From: Lobosporangium transversale
Lineage: Eukaryota; Mortierellomycota; Mortierellomycetes; Mortierellales; Mortierellaceae
NCBI RefSeq assembly: GCF_002105155.1
Contig: NW_019029013.1
Coordinates: forward strand, 186,001-250,000
Direction of reading: 5' to 3'
Length of the DNA: 64,000 nt
Shown here in pieces: positions 28,170 to 40,443 of the stretch. Position 1 is the first letter of the stretch; each line of letters begins with the position of its first letter. Both the position numbers and the translations under genes were made by a program. The notes beneath the pieces are model-generated. The model did no database searches. It was given only the letters and a program-made list of their open reading frames with translations, and was not told the origin of the DNA.

Positions 28170-30241
28170 TTAAACAGCTATGGTTTCTTTGCGACGTTTG
28201 ATACGAACGGGCAGACCTCCATCCACCGGAAGTGTCAAGGAAGGCAAGTATGCAGGCTCAAGATCGGGGTTCACGAGTTCAAATGTGAAACGTTGGATCA
28301 ACATAGACATAAGTGTAACAGCTTCGATGGTGGCAAACTGCTGTCCGAGGCTGTTCAAACAAGCGAAACAAGGAGTATGAGATCAATGTCAGCGTCTGTA
28401 AAGATGAAGCTTTGAATGGTTGCTGAAGAAAATGTCTTACCATGTACGTGGGCCACTATGGAAGGAAATAAACTTGGTGGAAGATGGCTTGCTCCCTTTC
28501 ATCCAACGCTCAGGTTTGTATTCCTTTGCATCTGGTCCCCAGATATGAGTCGCACGGCCCATGGCATATAAATTCCATGCTACGCGCTCACCCTTGTATA
28601 CTTTAAGACCACCAGGTAGGACATCATCCTCAATACAGATCCTTGAGTTCCTGGAGACTGAAGGGTAAAGCCTCAATGCTTCATTGAAGCAAGCCTCGGC
28701 ATATTTTTGCTGTTTGGTACTTTCATAAGTTGGCTTCTCTCCCTTCAAGACCTCCTCTGTTTCCTTGACCAACTTTTGGACCAGTTCTGGCCCTGCCTGC
28801 GTGCGGTGCATGAGGTAGAATGTCCAAGTAAGTGCCTGTGCGGTCGTATCGCGGCCAGCAATGAGGGAGTTGAGGACACTGTCCACAAGCATATCGTCTG
28901 AGAGCTTCGTAGCCTCATCAACATTACCAACGTTGTCAGTACCCACGTCCATGAATAACTGCAATAGGTCTTTTTGGTGCGGGTTTCCATGTTTTGCAGC
29001 AAGTGAAGGAGATGTCTGGTTATTGCGTCGATCTTGAATAATATTGAGAGCATACTCTCGAACAAACTTGCTATCCTTTGCAATTTGTTTCCCTCGACCT
29101 GTCAACCAGAGCTTGAGGCCCCAAAATGGTGTCGAAGCTCCACCAGCGAGAAGATGATTGAGATGATCGAACGCAACTGCAAATTCGGTCGGATGCTCCG
29201 GATCGTCTAAGCAGCCAAAGGTCTGCCCAAAAGCGATTTCGCCAAAAGAATCTATTATTCGCTCAATTAACGATAGGATATGAGATATTAGTAACGAACC
29301 AAGTATATGTACATGTACAGTCGACTCTCTCAATAAGAGTACGTGCGAGACCCATGTAAGGGAATTTATCCGGTCAGAAACAGGTCCCTTTCCGTCGAAG
29401 AGAATCGAACGTCATGTTTTAAAACGGTTATAAAATGATCATTTGGATACTATTTGTCTTACCGAGAGTGAAACAATTGAACAGTTGCTGAAGATCGATT
29501 ACTTTTCCAGAATTGGCATATTTATCGATATAATTTATAACTGTTTGAGCTTCACGACAAAATACTTCTGAAGTATACTGCCGGAAAGCTTTGGCAGAAA
29601 ATATGTTGCTTGTCAACTTGCGCTGCCACTTCCAGTGCGCGCCATCTGCACCGAAAATGCCTTTTTATTATAATAATAAAGCAGCGAGAAAAATTTTGAC
29701 ATTAGATCGCAGCCAATTTTTTTTTAATTTTGTTATTTTGCTCATACTCTTCGGTCTGTAAAGTGGTGTGTGCATTATGTGTATTCTTACCTGCTCCTAT
29801 TAAAGGCCACAAAGTAGTCTTGCTTCTAGGATCCTTCTCATACGCCCAGAAATTGACTCGTAAGACATGGTCCAAAATTTCAGGCTCCATAACATTGATC
29901 GTCCGACCAACACCAGGGGCCGCGGTCGTATAAATTTTACCATATTTCGCATAGGTTGCTTCTTGCGCTTGCAACAAGTGCTTCCTCTTCAACATTAGTA
30001 CTCCGAACAGATTACCCACGAGTGGTAGGCCTGGAGGGCCAGGAATTTCAGGACGAGGACGTATTCCATAGACCGATCGACGATACTTGTACAGAATAAA
30101 TATGAAATATAAACTACCAATGAGTTTAAGGACGCGAGTGTTTTTGCTACCATCGAAGCGACCAAGAAATGAGAGTACACGATTGATAGGAAGGATGAGC
30201 GAGGCCTTTGACCTAGAGGTGGGAATCACTGCAGTGGACAT
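28170..30241 (-). CDS. Cytochrome P450 monooxygenase
   Basis: Four exons on the minus strand, 30241-29791, 29660-29463, 29251-28441 and 28350-28170, give 546 residues. An N-terminal ER anchor (KLIGSLYFIFILYKY) is followed by the Pro-rich hinge (PGPPGLPLVGNL). The I-helix motif AGRDTTA lies near residue 350, the K-helix E-A-L-R near 405, PERW near 465, and the heme loop FHSGPRTCLGQQFA with Cys at about 487. All elements needed for catalysis are present. The W-K-W-Q-R-K region and the heme loop resemble CYP52/CYP86-like fatty-acid and alkane hydroxylases, but substrate and family number are inference. It is convergent with PHB1. The Cys codon is split by intron 3, so an unspliced read would lose the heme ligand. 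Confidence 0.92.
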
Positions 30242-30808
30242 GGCTAGGTTGATACAGCTGCGTTGAAAGAGCAAAATAAAATGGGAATCTATGAGTAGGA
30301 AGAAATGGAAAGGAGCAACAGAGGCAAGATATCTTTTACTCGTTTGATGAAGATTGAGAAAGGAGAAGAGAATAAAGGAACATCTCAACCATAGTGGATT
30401 GGTTATATAAATTCTCACTTTTAGCCCTTACTACGTCAATTGGTCCTCGACTTCCAGTTTTCAACAGCATTTAATCTATTTGCTAGGTCTTGGATCTTTT
30501 TTCTGGGTAATCTGTTGTCGATTACAAGTATTTTGTTAAGTAAAAGGCCTATAATTGAATTTTTCTAACCAACATTTGTATATGCGATAAAGACATGTTG
30601 ATATATTGGGGCTCTTGCTTCTACCAATCCAATGAACTTTACAATTTAATTTTTGAAGATTGATTTCTGCTATCAAGAAAAGCAGAAAGTAAAGAAAAGA
30701 AAAAAAAAAACGTTCAATATTTACAACAGCATCCGTTAAAAAAAAAAAAAAAAAAAAAAATATAAAAATGACAGATGGCGGATGAGGAAAAAGATCGTTC
30801 TCTTTTTT
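30242..30808. other. Intergenic between P450 start and BTB protein C end
   Basis: AT-rich, with an A-run at about 30739-30760 near the 3' end of BTB protein C. It should hold the P450 promoter. No gene is seen. Confidence 0.45.
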
Positions 30809-32056
30809 TTACAAGTCTGAAAACTTGTACCGCAATAGCTCCAACATTACACTATGACACTCTGGAAGGTCCACATAGGGTAAAAAGGGGTCCTTTTCAC
30901 CTTTACTAATCAAGGTGCTCATCCTATTACTCATGAATTCAAGTGCTCCTTCCCTAATTTTTGGAAAAGAACGACCAGTACTGAAAAGAATAGAGAATAC
31001 ATTGGACTCGTCAATTGATGCCAATATCTCCTCCACACAATGATCTCGGAGTCCCTCGACCTCGAAGTGGTCAGCAGCCACGAGCAATTCATCCCATCTC
31101 ACGTCCCTTAGCTTCCAGATTGAGCTCGTGTCGTCAAAAGGAGGCCAACGAACCGATTCCTTAGTTTGGCTGATGAGCCCTCTCACGACCAGTTCACCAT
31201 CCGTCATACTCAAAGCATAGTTCTTAGCGTCCACACTGAGTTCAATCTTGCCTGTGTAAAGATACATGAGCAATGCACACATAGTGGTTATCGAGAAATC
31301 ATCAATGCAAATCAGCAGAGGAACGCCCAAACTGCTGCTATCGCCTCTGCTATCCTTTTTAACATTACTGCCTCGTGACGATAGCTTCTTAGATGAAGAC
31401 TCAAGCATCTTTGCGAAAGGCTTATATTCCAAAAGGATAGCGCGATGTGCCCAAAGTCCAACATTAGCATATGTCACGTCCGAGCAGAATGCGAAGCAAA
31501 CATCCACTGAGTAGATGTCCTTTAGCATCGTCTGCATTATGTTACGACTTTTAGTAAGTTCCGTTTCTTCAGTTGGGCTCAACGGTGGCAGTAAGGGCTC
31601 ATCGCTGGTGGAGAATATGAGATCGAAACAATATTTGCCTTGATAAAGAACCCTATTTGCCGGAATCGATGCTACTCCAAAAGATGAAATAGAGTTTTTC
31701 AATTCATCAACGAATGATGTGACAGATTACATAATAAAGTTTTACTTTGTCTCCAAGTAAAAGTGTCCCATACCAGTAAAAGTGCTATTTGAAGAACTTG
31801 ACTCTGTATGCGGTGCACCTTTATGTGTGGCAACTACATGCATCTTTTTGAACAATGATGCCAACTTCCCGAGGCCGCCTCTTGCGGTCGATGTAGCGCT
31901 GATCTTTAAAGCCTCTCGGTCCTTCGAAATGGTAATGGACCAAGAAATGCCATTCAATTCGGCTGCATGTTGAACATGCCAATATGTTAATGTCCGAAGT
32001 GGAGCCTCGATCCTCAATCTTGCTTCATGAACCTGTGTCACTTGGAAGTCAAGCAT
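30809..32056 (-). CDS. BTB protein C
   Basis: Two exons on the minus strand, 32056-31774 and 31671-30809, give 381 residues. Exon 1 encodes the N-terminal beta-rich domain (94 codons plus one base; LTYWHVQHAAELNGISWSIT). Eleven codons after the phase-1 junction comes G-K-Y-C-F-D-L-I-F-S-T. The BTB core follows with CFAFCSD, LWAHRAILLEYKPFAKML, a Ser-rich loop, TMCALLMYLYTGKIEL and LLVAADHFEVEGLRDHCVEEI. The C-terminal signature DPFLPYVDLPEC-x-x-M is present. It is tandem with BTB protein D, 617 bases apart and in the same orientation, suggesting local duplication followed by divergence. Confidence 0.85.
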
Positions 32057-32673
32057 GACATGTAATTGTGTGAACAGTTGAAAGGAGTAAAGTTCAAATC
32101 CACAATCCTACACTGATCCTTTTTTTTAAAAAAATTCACTTGGCCCGCCTATACTTTCTTGTGCATAATCTTAAACAACAACAAGCTGCCTCTTTTCAAC
32201 GGTTCATCAAAATCACATGATTCCGAGTGAGGAGTATTGAAGGTTGCAGAAAATTCGGATATAGTCTACAGTCATGTCTCTCTACAACAATTAAAGCGTT
32301 TGGAGAAGCGCCCGCTTCAAAAATATACTATTTGAACCTTTTAATTTGAGTTTGTCTGATATCACACGCTTGAATTGACATTTGGTCAAAATGGTCGTGG
32401 TTGTGTCATGGGTGCTCTAGAGGGGCTCAACTGAACATGTGATGTCGCACGATTTAAGTTTCCTGCGCTTTGACATCTTTTTGTGAAACCAACTATGCAT
32501 GCATCGGCCACATCTTACGCGACTGCTGAACAGTGATTATTTTTGTTTTATTCAAAATGCAGTATCAGAGAAAAGTATAGAATAGTACCGCCTGATAAGT
32601 AAAGCTATTGTTCGTTGAGGCGTTTGATAAAGCTGTGCAAGAATGATGATTTGAGGAATTGATGATCGATGTT
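32057..32673. other. Spacer between BTB proteins C and D
   Basis: Contains the promoter of protein C and the 3' end of protein D. AT-rich; no coding signal. Confidence 0.4.
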
Positions 32674-33997
32674 TTATAAGCCTTGATTGCCCTTGTGACG
32701 CATCACTTCAACCATCAGTTCATAGCACGAAGGATGGTCCTTGTATGGTGCGAATGGGTCTCGCTCCTGATTAAACAATGAACCCATCATATTCGCAATG
32801 TAATCAATAGCTTCCAGCTTAATATCCTTATATTTCTGCCCAACGTTGAACAGAATATCAAGCGCGTTAGACTCATTAATGGATGCGATCACTTCTTCCT
32901 CGCACCGAGCCTGAAGATCAGTCACTCCATAATAATCTGCTGCCTTGAGTAGATCCATCCAAGTGACATCCTTAAACCTCCATCCAGAGTCGAGGCCCAA
33001 GGGATGCCTGGTTGAGTTTTTGCCTTGTCCGCTAGTTGAGCCGTCGCCCTCTGACTGTTTGATGGCAAACTTGCTGGTGTCAACAGAGAGCTCAATGTCG
33101 CCAGTATAAACATACATTAAAAGTGCACAGATCGTAGCCATCATAAACTCGTCATCGATCAACAGACAACAGCGGTCATCATCTTCTTCGTATTCGCTCT
33201 CATCTCCTTCATCAGACTCACCCGAGTAGGAATCCGAAGAGCGTGAAGAGTCACGCGATTTGTCGCCTTTGAACCGCACGATCTTCCTCTCTTTTGACTC
33301 TTTAGCCGGGGGTGAGTTGATGAACTCAGCAAGGGGCTTGTATCGTTTTAAGATGGTTTGGTGTGCCCAGAGCCCAAAATTTGAGCAGCTCTTGTCAGAG
33401 GGGAAGGAGAAGCACAAATCAACGGTGGTGAGATCTTTAAGTAGTGTAAGCATAATCTCACGGTGCTTGACAAGAGCTTGAGGGTGCTTGGGGTCCCCTC
33501 TTAAGGGCCCTGTAATCCGATTCAAGTCTGTTGTAAGCACAACATCAAAGCAGTATTGGCCATTAAAAAGCACTCCCTGAATAGGGACCTTGACTATTAT
33601 TTTATATTGAAAAATAAAGAGCTTTTACTTTCACAACTTTCAAATACTTTTTGCTCAACATTTCGTATGCAAACTGCTTACCTTGAAAATCTTCGTTAGG
33701 CTCGTCTGAGTGCTTCACAGTAGTCGCAACAGGAAGGACAGAGTTCTTTTGTGGAACAACAAGCATTTTTTTGTATGGGATTTTAGGCGTCGACCTCTGA
33801 CACACATATTTTTCGATATGCATATTCACCTCGAGGTTCAAGTCCTTTCGGGTTATAGTCATATGCATCGTATACCAATGGTCAAGAGTACTTGAAATGG
33901 ATAAATGCGCCGTGGTATTAGGGCCAGATTCTGTAAGCTCTCCGCAAACCACAGGGAGGATTACATCATGGTCTTCTTTAAGCTTTATGGTAGTCAT
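32674..33997 (-). CDS. BTB protein D (close paralog of A)
   Basis: Two exons on the minus strand, 33997-33682 and 33593-32674, give 411 residues. Exon 1 is 316 bases, exactly as in protein A, and begins MTTIKLKEDHDVILPVVCGE, closely matching A. The phase-1 intron lies 11 codons before G-Q-Y-C-F-D-V-V-L. The BTB core has LCFSFPSD, LWAHQTILKRYKPLAEFI, an acidic Ser-rich loop (SGESDEGDESEYEEDDD), TICALLMYVYTGDIELSVDTSKFAI and LLKAADYYGVTDLQARCEEE. The C-terminal signature DPFAPYKDHPSC is identical to that in A. It is probably a Cullin-3 adaptor with a different bound target. Its start lies 216 bases from the divergent PA2G4-like gene. Confidence 0.87.
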
Positions 33998-34213
33998 ATC
34001 TGGACAGGTGGTCTTGAAAAGTGGTGTGAGGTTGGAGGTAGAGAGAAAAAGAAAGTGATGGTGGCAAACGCGCTAAAAAAATATGCAAGTTTATCACGTG
34101 TAGCGAAGGTGACGGTTTTTTGAGTTGCCCTAGTGACAATAACAAAACCATTAAGTTTTTTTTACTTGCTCTCACACTCTCATCTCTCTTCCATTACCAT
34201 CGATCGTATTAAT
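33998..34213. promoter_or_regulatory. Short bidirectional promoter region
   Basis: Only 216 bases separate the start codons of the divergent BTB protein D and PA2G4-like genes, so both promoters must lie in or overlap this stretch. No TATA-like box is obvious. CACTCTCATCTCTCTTCC just before the PA2G4 start is a typical pyrimidine leader. Confidence 0.5.
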
Positions 34214-36042
34214 ATGAGCAAGACTGCCGACAAGAAGAAGCTCACCGTCACCGTCCAGGAGCCCGAGGATATCACCGTCGCGTAAGGATTCTGTTTTCGC
34301 TCGCTCTTGACGTGAATGAATTTCTACCTACTCGACAAAAGTTTCAAAAGATAAAAAATAAAAAGTGTTGCCGCGCCCTCATACCCTTTACGCAAAACAA
34401 CAAACACGCGTTGTACAGGACCCACTTAAGCCATACACTCAACTCCCCCTCTACATGAATCGCTCAGCATAATTGAACATTACTACCATTTCTGTTTTTG
34501 CACCTGAATTTTTTACTTATACCTCTTTCATAATGAATGCCTTTTTTTTTTTTTTCCTTCTTCTTTCCGCGTATTAGTAACACCGATGTCCTCACCAAGT
34601 ACAAGGCTGCTGCCGATATCACCAACCGTATGTATCAGACGCCACAAATGTAGCCCCCTCACTCTTCCCTCTTCAAAGTCGTGGGAACAATTGGTGAAAA
34701 TTATAAAAAACCAGACCATTCTAAAACGTGACTAAAATGCACACCAATTGTTTTATTAATTGTAGGCGTGATTGCTCAGGTCACTGCTGCTTGCGTTGAC
34801 GGAGCCTCCGTCTTGGAGATCTGCATCAATGGCGACAAGGCTATCGAGGAGGCGACCAAGACTGTCTACACCAAGGGAAAGATCAGCAAGGGTAATATTC
34901 TTATTTCTAACTATCTCGAGGAAATATAATATGGCGTTTTGTCATTAAATTTTTTATAATGTTATGTGTGCATTTTATTGTGTTAGGTGTCGGCTTTCCT
35001 ACTTCGCTCTCGGTCAACAACATCATCTGCCACTTCTCCCCTCTTGCCTCTGATCCCGAGGCTGACCAGAAGTTGAAGACTGGTGATATGGTCAAGATGT
35101 ATGTGTTGGTAAATGGGACAATTGTATTAATCAAAAAAAAGTAGATAACCCTAACATACTCGCTATATATTACTTTCTTTTCATCCAATTGCTTATAGTG
35201 AGCTTGGTGCTCAGATTGATGGATTTGGTGCCATTGCTGCCACTACTATCGTTGTTGGTGCCTCCAAGGAGAACCCTATTAAGGGCAAGCAAGCAGATGT
35301 CCTCATGGCTGCCCACCATGCTGCCGAAGCTGCTGTTCGCTTGATCCGTGCCGGCAATGCCAACACTCCTGTGACTGACCATGTTCAACGCATTGCTGCT
35401 GCCTATGGTTGCAAGCCAGTCGAGGGTATGCTTTCTCACCAGCAGGAGAAGAATGTTATTGACGGCAAGAAGCAGATCATTCTCAATCCCACTGAAGGCC
35501 AGCGTCAGGACTTTGAGAAGTGCACCTTTGCTGAGAATGAGGTCTACTGTGTCGATATCATGATCTCCTCAGGCGATGGAAAGATCAAGAGCAGCACTAC
35601 TCGCACCACCATCTACAAGAAGACTGCCACCAACTATAGCTTGAAGATGCAGACCTCACGTGTTGTCCTGTCCGAGATCACTAAGAAGTTTGGTCAGTTC
35701 CCCTTCAACTTGCGCTTGATGGATGATGAGCGCAAAGCCCGCATGGGTCTTTTGGAGTGCATCAAGCACAACGTTGTCAACGCATATGACGTCATGGAAG
35801 AGAAGGATGGCGAATTTGTTGCCCAGTTCTTGTTCACCGTCTGCGTCATGCCTTCAGGTCCTCTCCGCATCACCAACACCCCCATTGACCTCGAGATCAT
35901 TCAGTCGGAGAAGAAGATTGAGGATGAAGAAATTTTGAAGCTTTTGGCTTCTGAGATCAGGCCCAAGAAGAAGAGTGCCAATAAGAAGAAGAAGGCCGAT
36001 GCTGCTGCTGCTGCTCCTGCTGAAGAGAAGAAGGACGAATAG
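34214..36042 (+). CDS. PA2G4/Ebp1-type protein (M24 fold, non-peptidase)
   Basis: Five exons, 34214-34281, 34578-34627, 34766-34891, 34987-35098 and 35199-36042, give 399 residues. It matches proliferation-associated 2G4/Ebp1 (fission-yeast Cdb4) along its length: [146 protein letters not shown]. The fold is that of methionine aminopeptidase, but the family lacks a full metal site and binds ribosomes, rRNA or DNA. The C-terminus is Lys/Ala-rich ([17 protein letters not shown]), as expected for RNA or ribosome contact. Yeast Arx1 is related but longer, so the PA2G4 assignment is preferred. Confidence 0.93.
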
Positions 36043-36282
36043 ACATGTTAATGGAAGGTCGTCCTTTATTTTTGATCAAATAATAATAAAAAAACCAAAT
36101 AAGATGATGCGAGTGTGATTACGATTTCAAAAAGAACAGGAGAAAAAAAAAAAAAAAAGCTATATGGAGGGAGCTGCACTTTATTTATTTATATTATATG
36201 TTTTCTGAACAACGACAAACTATATATATAGTTAACAATGCTTTTTATTATTGCTTTGGTAATAAACTTTATTCTGCATTAT

Positions 36283-38385
36283 TTACTTCGAGGCAGTATT
36301 CGTCTTCGCCGTCCAGAGCTCTTTCAAGATGTCGGCCATAATTGAGCTGCATTCTTCATGCTCATAATATTTCGCCAAAGCATCCTTTGCCGCCACAGAA
36401 CTCATACAAAATTGGACAATATATTTGATTACGGGCAACCTTAGATCCTCAAATAAATAAGCGGTCCTGAACAGGAATGGAACTACCCAGGCAGTGCTCA
36501 GGTTCCTCAAAATTCGTTCAGCTGCTCTGTCCCTCAATTCAGTTACATTATATCGGTCTGCTACCAAGTAAACATCCTCCCATGTTGGAACGTTTTCTTG
36601 AACAAAGTCCTCTGTCGTGATCCTGGGCTCCATATTTGAAGTCAGCTGGCCCAAATAGAGATGTTCAATCAATATGCGGAAGCACTGAGGGTCTGTGTCT
36701 TTAATCCTAATCGTTTTCGCTCCTGGGCCACCCTCTGCGAATGAACTTGAAAACATGGTACGGAAATATTCAAATTGCGACAAGACAATCTTATGCGCAG
36801 TAACGACCTCAATGGTGGTTGCGGAAGAATTAATGGAAGATCCCCCCTTTCCTTTGTCTTTTTTGATCGAATCAATGTCATCTTTGCTTTTGGGCTTCAA
36901 CAATCCTTGGTCTTTATCTACCTCAGTCATGCTGCTGGAAACCTTACTTGTTTTTTCCGAATCCTCCTCTTCCTCATCTGACTCTTCTGGCACTCCATCA
37001 TCGATATCCTCGATCTTTAGCTCTCTTGCAAGCTCAGGAAACGCGTCGTAGCTACTATTGCTGCTTGTATTGGCTGGGTCATGTTCAGGAGTTTTGTCAG
37101 AGATCGGTTCTTGGACGTAAGATTGGCAAGGCACTTCAAACTCAAAGGATACATCATGCGAGTCAACATCCTGAAGCATCCTGTTCAAAATAGAAAAGCA
37201 ATGCATAGCGCTAGTGGAAATAGGATGAGATTCCAAGTCGGAGTCACTGGACAGTGTTACAATAATTGAATAAAAGCCATTAGGCCCTAAAGTAAATAAG
37301 TCTTGCAGCAAAGGATCTATCAGCAGTACCAAAAGGGGAAGGTATTCGTTCAATTGAGTTCAAAGCTATTGCTGTCAATGATTGCAGCATCTCTACGGTA
37401 GAAAGGAAGAAAAAAAAAAAAAAAAAAAAAAAAAAAGACCAAGATACACCATACGAGAGATACTAATCTTTCGGCTATCAACCCAGTCGGTCGTCGTCAT
37501 ATTTTCATTCAACGTCTTGCTCTTGTTTGTGATACTGGCTCTGGTTACCCACATGAGTTGCGAATAATCCTTTTCGGTTGCACAGATAATTTGAAATAAA
37601 AAACAGTTTTCGATCTTTTTGACTGCACATTGAAACTCGTATTCGTTCTGGCCAGATTTGCACTTGTACGAACGCGTAAAACCATCGCCGCTTTTGAAAA
37701 GGACATCTATAAGTCTCCATTCGAACTCGAAGCGAATCATTTTCACAATATCCGATTGAACCATCGTCGCTGATAATGATGCTATAGGACTTGCTGTCGT
37801 CGCTGTGGACGAAGCTGTATGCTGTGAGTTAGCTAAATTATATGTAGGTGTTGTTGATGATGCCACAGACTCAAAAACTAAGCCAAATAGAGGAACAGGT
37901 GAGGCACTCGAATTACCAGCACTGAAGCCACTTGCAGTAGTCGTAGCTGTCATCGCAGGGGCTATGCCCGCAGGAGTGGCTATAGAACTCGGCGGTGCTG
38001 CAAATGCAAATGGACTATTTACGACTGTAGCTGTAGTTGTAGGAACCGTCGTTGATGCTGTGAAAGCAGTTACAGCTGGTGTAGCGGCAGCAGTAGTACC
38101 TGATGCGGCCGCTGGTGTGACTGTGGCAGCCGTTGGTGTCGGACCAAAACTGCTATGGAACGGTGAAGATGCTCTAATGGTGCCAAGCGGGTTGGGAGAG
38201 GTGACATTGTTGGTACTTCTCGAGCTCGGATTTGCTAGATAGGGTATACAATTCACTGCCTCGACTGGCTGGGTGTTATTCCCCCCAAAGGTGCTAGAAG
38301 AACCTGTGTTGGCAATAGGGTTCCCTGCATTAGACTGCCAATTTCTAGATGGCCAAAGGCCAGCAGAGGTCTTTCGTGTCGCCAT
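36283..38385 (-). CDS. BTB protein E (long N-terminal low-complexity region)
   Basis: Two exons on the minus strand, 38385-37455 and 37316-36283, give about 654 residues. The first 200 residues are Ala/Thr/Ser/Pro-rich. A beta-rich domain follows (MIRFEFEWRLIDVLFKSGDGF, CAVKKIENCFLFQIICATE). After a phase-1 intron, about 13 codons on, comes G-F-Y-S-I-I-V-T-L-S-S, then ILNRMLQDVDSHDVSFEFE, an acidic loop, and the BTB core (VVTAHKIVLSQFEYFRTMFSSSFAEG, ILIEHLYLGQL, VYLVADRYNVTELRDRAAERIL). The C-terminal Cys signature is kept as HEECSSIMADIL. This member has the most canonical BTB alpha-1/beta-3 region. An alternative donor about 15 bases downstream (G|GTCTTT) would add five residues without changing frame. 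The intron holds an A-run of about 27 on the plus strand. Confidence 0.82.
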
Positions 38386-39219
38386 TCCTGGTAGTGTTGT
38401 GAAATGGATGAATGGATGAAGCCAAGGATTTGTGTGAGATTTTACATTCTTTCAAAACCAATAAGAAGCCACTAAAAAATCAAGGAAGGATTGACCGCAT
38501 TCTCTTAATTTCTCCCTTGAATTAGTATATCTCAGCCTTGGTATTGTGGTGTAAGTAAATATCAAGTATCAAGTTCCTTCCATATTCCTTAATGATTATT
38601 GAAAATGTCAGTCCACGGCTACCATTGAGGTAGTTTATGAATCAGATTTTTCATAAAAGCCTTGAGACTTTGGTGCAACTGAAGCCTTTGCATGCTACCT
38701 TAACATGAGCGCAGCCTCTCCATTCTTCTCAGACATAGACTTGCAAGCGGGAGGCAGATAAGATTCCAAGAGAGCGCCCACTATTCAACTCTTAAAAGTA
38801 TACAACAACATTGCTTATTCTTAACTGAGAAATGCTTTGTTCATTTAGAAATATTGGAACGTGAACAGCTCTAGTCCATTAACATACACCCGATTTATAA
38901 TAACAATAATTTAAAAAAAAAAAAAAAGGTACCCTAAATACTATGGTTGTGTGAAGAAGCGCCATTGCCATGTGGTTGAGGAAAAGTTGCTTTGCATTTT
39001 GCCAGGTCTCGAGAAGTTTCTTTGACACTTGATACTTTTAGGTGTTTATGAAAGGACTTTTATTTTTTATTTTTCAATGGCATGATCATGAAAGCGAGAA
39101 GATATTTTGTAAATATATTTAATGTACAACATAGCAAGCACTTTGCTATCTAATATTTCGCTAGATGATTCTACAGATGATGATACATGGGTTGTACTGC
39201 TTTTATGTGTGTGTATTTT
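38386..39219. other. Intergenic, AT-rich
   Basis: Promoter side of BTB protein E and 3' side of the zinc-finger gene. Short A-run near 38911-38926. No coding signal. Confidence 0.45.
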
Positions 39220-40443
39220 TCATTCGGTTTGAAAACCTTGACCTTGGCCACAGGTGCCACGACGAAGGTGACGAACCATCTGGTCACGACGACCAAAGCC
39301 CTCACCACATCCTCCGGTGCACAAGTACTTCTTGACCAAAGCATGCTTAGCATCGACGTGACGGCGAAGATCGTGCTTGCGCTTGAAGTGCAATTCGCAG
39401 CCTGCATACATGCATGGGAAGGGGAAAGAGTCGGTGTGGATGGCCATGTGCGACTTGAGCTGTGTGCGTGTGGGGAAGGGCTTGGTGCAAGTAGGGCAAG
39501 CATAAGACTTGACAGGGCGTGCATTAGCAGGAGGAGTGGTACTGGTGACTGTGGAAGTGCTCGAAGAGGCAGAGCAGACTGAAGAGATTGAGGAGGCGCG
39601 CTGCTGGCGAACGATCACTGGAGCCTCGTAGGCAGAGAGTGCAGAGCATGGCGAAGTGGAGCGACGGTAGGTTTGCTTGGTACGCTTGCTGACGGAGGAA
39701 GTGGCCTGTGAAAGGGAGTTGATTGGGCTAGGCATTATAGGCTGCTGTTGGCCCAAAAAAGCTGTGCTCTCCTCGGTGGCAGAAGGAATATATTGCTCAA
39801 GACCGGTCATTGTAAATGGCAAATTAATTTGGTCGAATAGAGATGCGTCCCATTCTGGGGTCTGCTGTTGCTGTGCAACCATGGATGAGGCATTTCCGTA
39901 AAGAGAAGCGCCATTGTTGACCCAGAAGGGGTCAGAGGCCAAAGGCATAGCGGGTGAAGAGACCAAAGATGAGGAGTAGCTGTAAGGAGAAGAAGGAGGT
40001 GAAACAGATCTGGAAGTGGAAGAGCAGTCTGATTGATCAGCCTGGCTGGGGCTGCTCTGGCAGTTGAAGAAGTTACTAGAGTTGCTGCTATCCTGGGTTT
40101 GGTAGTACTGCTGCAACATATCCAGGGACTGCTCATTGAGGACGATTGAGGGGATGGAGGATGTAGCCTGGATGTCGCCCATGATCTGATCGTCGAGAGA
40201 TGGACAGGTTGGTTTTGCGAGCGTAGGAATAGTTGGAGGGAAAGGAGAGATTCCCATCAAGAGACGCTCAAGCGCAAAGAACATTTCCTCAGAACCCTCT
40301 TGCTGTTTTTCAGTCTGGGATTGGAGGGTGTATTGAGTGGTCGCCTGTTGTTGTGATGAGGAGGCAAGCATGTTTGGGTTGTAAGGGTGCTGTGTGGCAG
40401 AGGTAGTTGTGTAGTGGAAAGGATTAGCTGAGTGAACCTGCAT
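39220..40443 (-). CDS. C2H2 zinc-finger transcription factor (Crz1/Ace2-like fingers)
   Basis: A single exon of 407 residues from the ATG at 40443. The first 300 residues are Gln/Ser/Thr/Pro-rich with little predicted order, typical of an activation domain. The C-terminus has three linked fingers. Finger 1 is YACPTCTKPFPTRTQLKSHM with two His. Finger 2 is CMYAGCELHFKRKHDLRRH with a second His. Finger 3 is CTGGCGEGFGRRDQMVRHL, ending in Cys rather than a second His (C2HC). The HTDSFPFPC linker, KRKHDLRRH and GRRDQMVRH pattern resembles calcineurin-responsive Crz1 and Ace2/Swi5 factors. That is a resemblance, not an orthology claim. No PxIxIT docking site was identified with confidence. A long upstream region of 3.7 kb suggests complex control. 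Confidence 0.88.
   Translation of the reverse strand: MQVHSANPFHYTTTSATQHPYNPNMLASSSQQQATTQYTLQSQTEKQQEGSEEMFFALERLLMGISPFPPTIPTLAKPTCPSLDDQIMGDIQATSSIPSIVLNEQSLDMLQQYYQTQDSSNSSNFFNCQSSPSQADQSDCSSTSRSVSPPSSPYSYSSSLVSSPAMPLASDPFWVNNGASLYGNASSMVAQQQQTPEWDASLFDQINLPFTMTGLEQYIPSATEESTAFLGQQQPIMPSPINSLSQATSSVSKRTKQTYRRSTSPCSALSAYEAPVIVRQQRASSISSVCSASSSTSTVTSTTPPANARPVKSYACPTCTKPFPTRTQLKSHMAIHTDSFPFPCMYAGCELHFKRKHDLRRHVDAKHALVKKYLCTGGCGEGFGRRDQMVRHLRRGTCGQGQGFQTE

Noticed and set aside
28437-29333. P450 as a pseudogene because the long central frame lacks the heme Cys
   Set aside because: The Cys codon is split by a normal intron (TG at the end of exon 3, C at the start of exon 4), and the spliced frame is intact.
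37805-38242. 145-codon plus-strand ORF (Ala/Val-rich)
   Set aside because: It is the antisense of the Ala/Thr-rich N-terminus of BTB protein E. The sense frame continues into a recognisable domain.
39187-39582. 131-codon plus-strand ORF
   Set aside because: Antisense shadow of the zinc-finger exon, whose Cys and His spacing is clear on the other strand.
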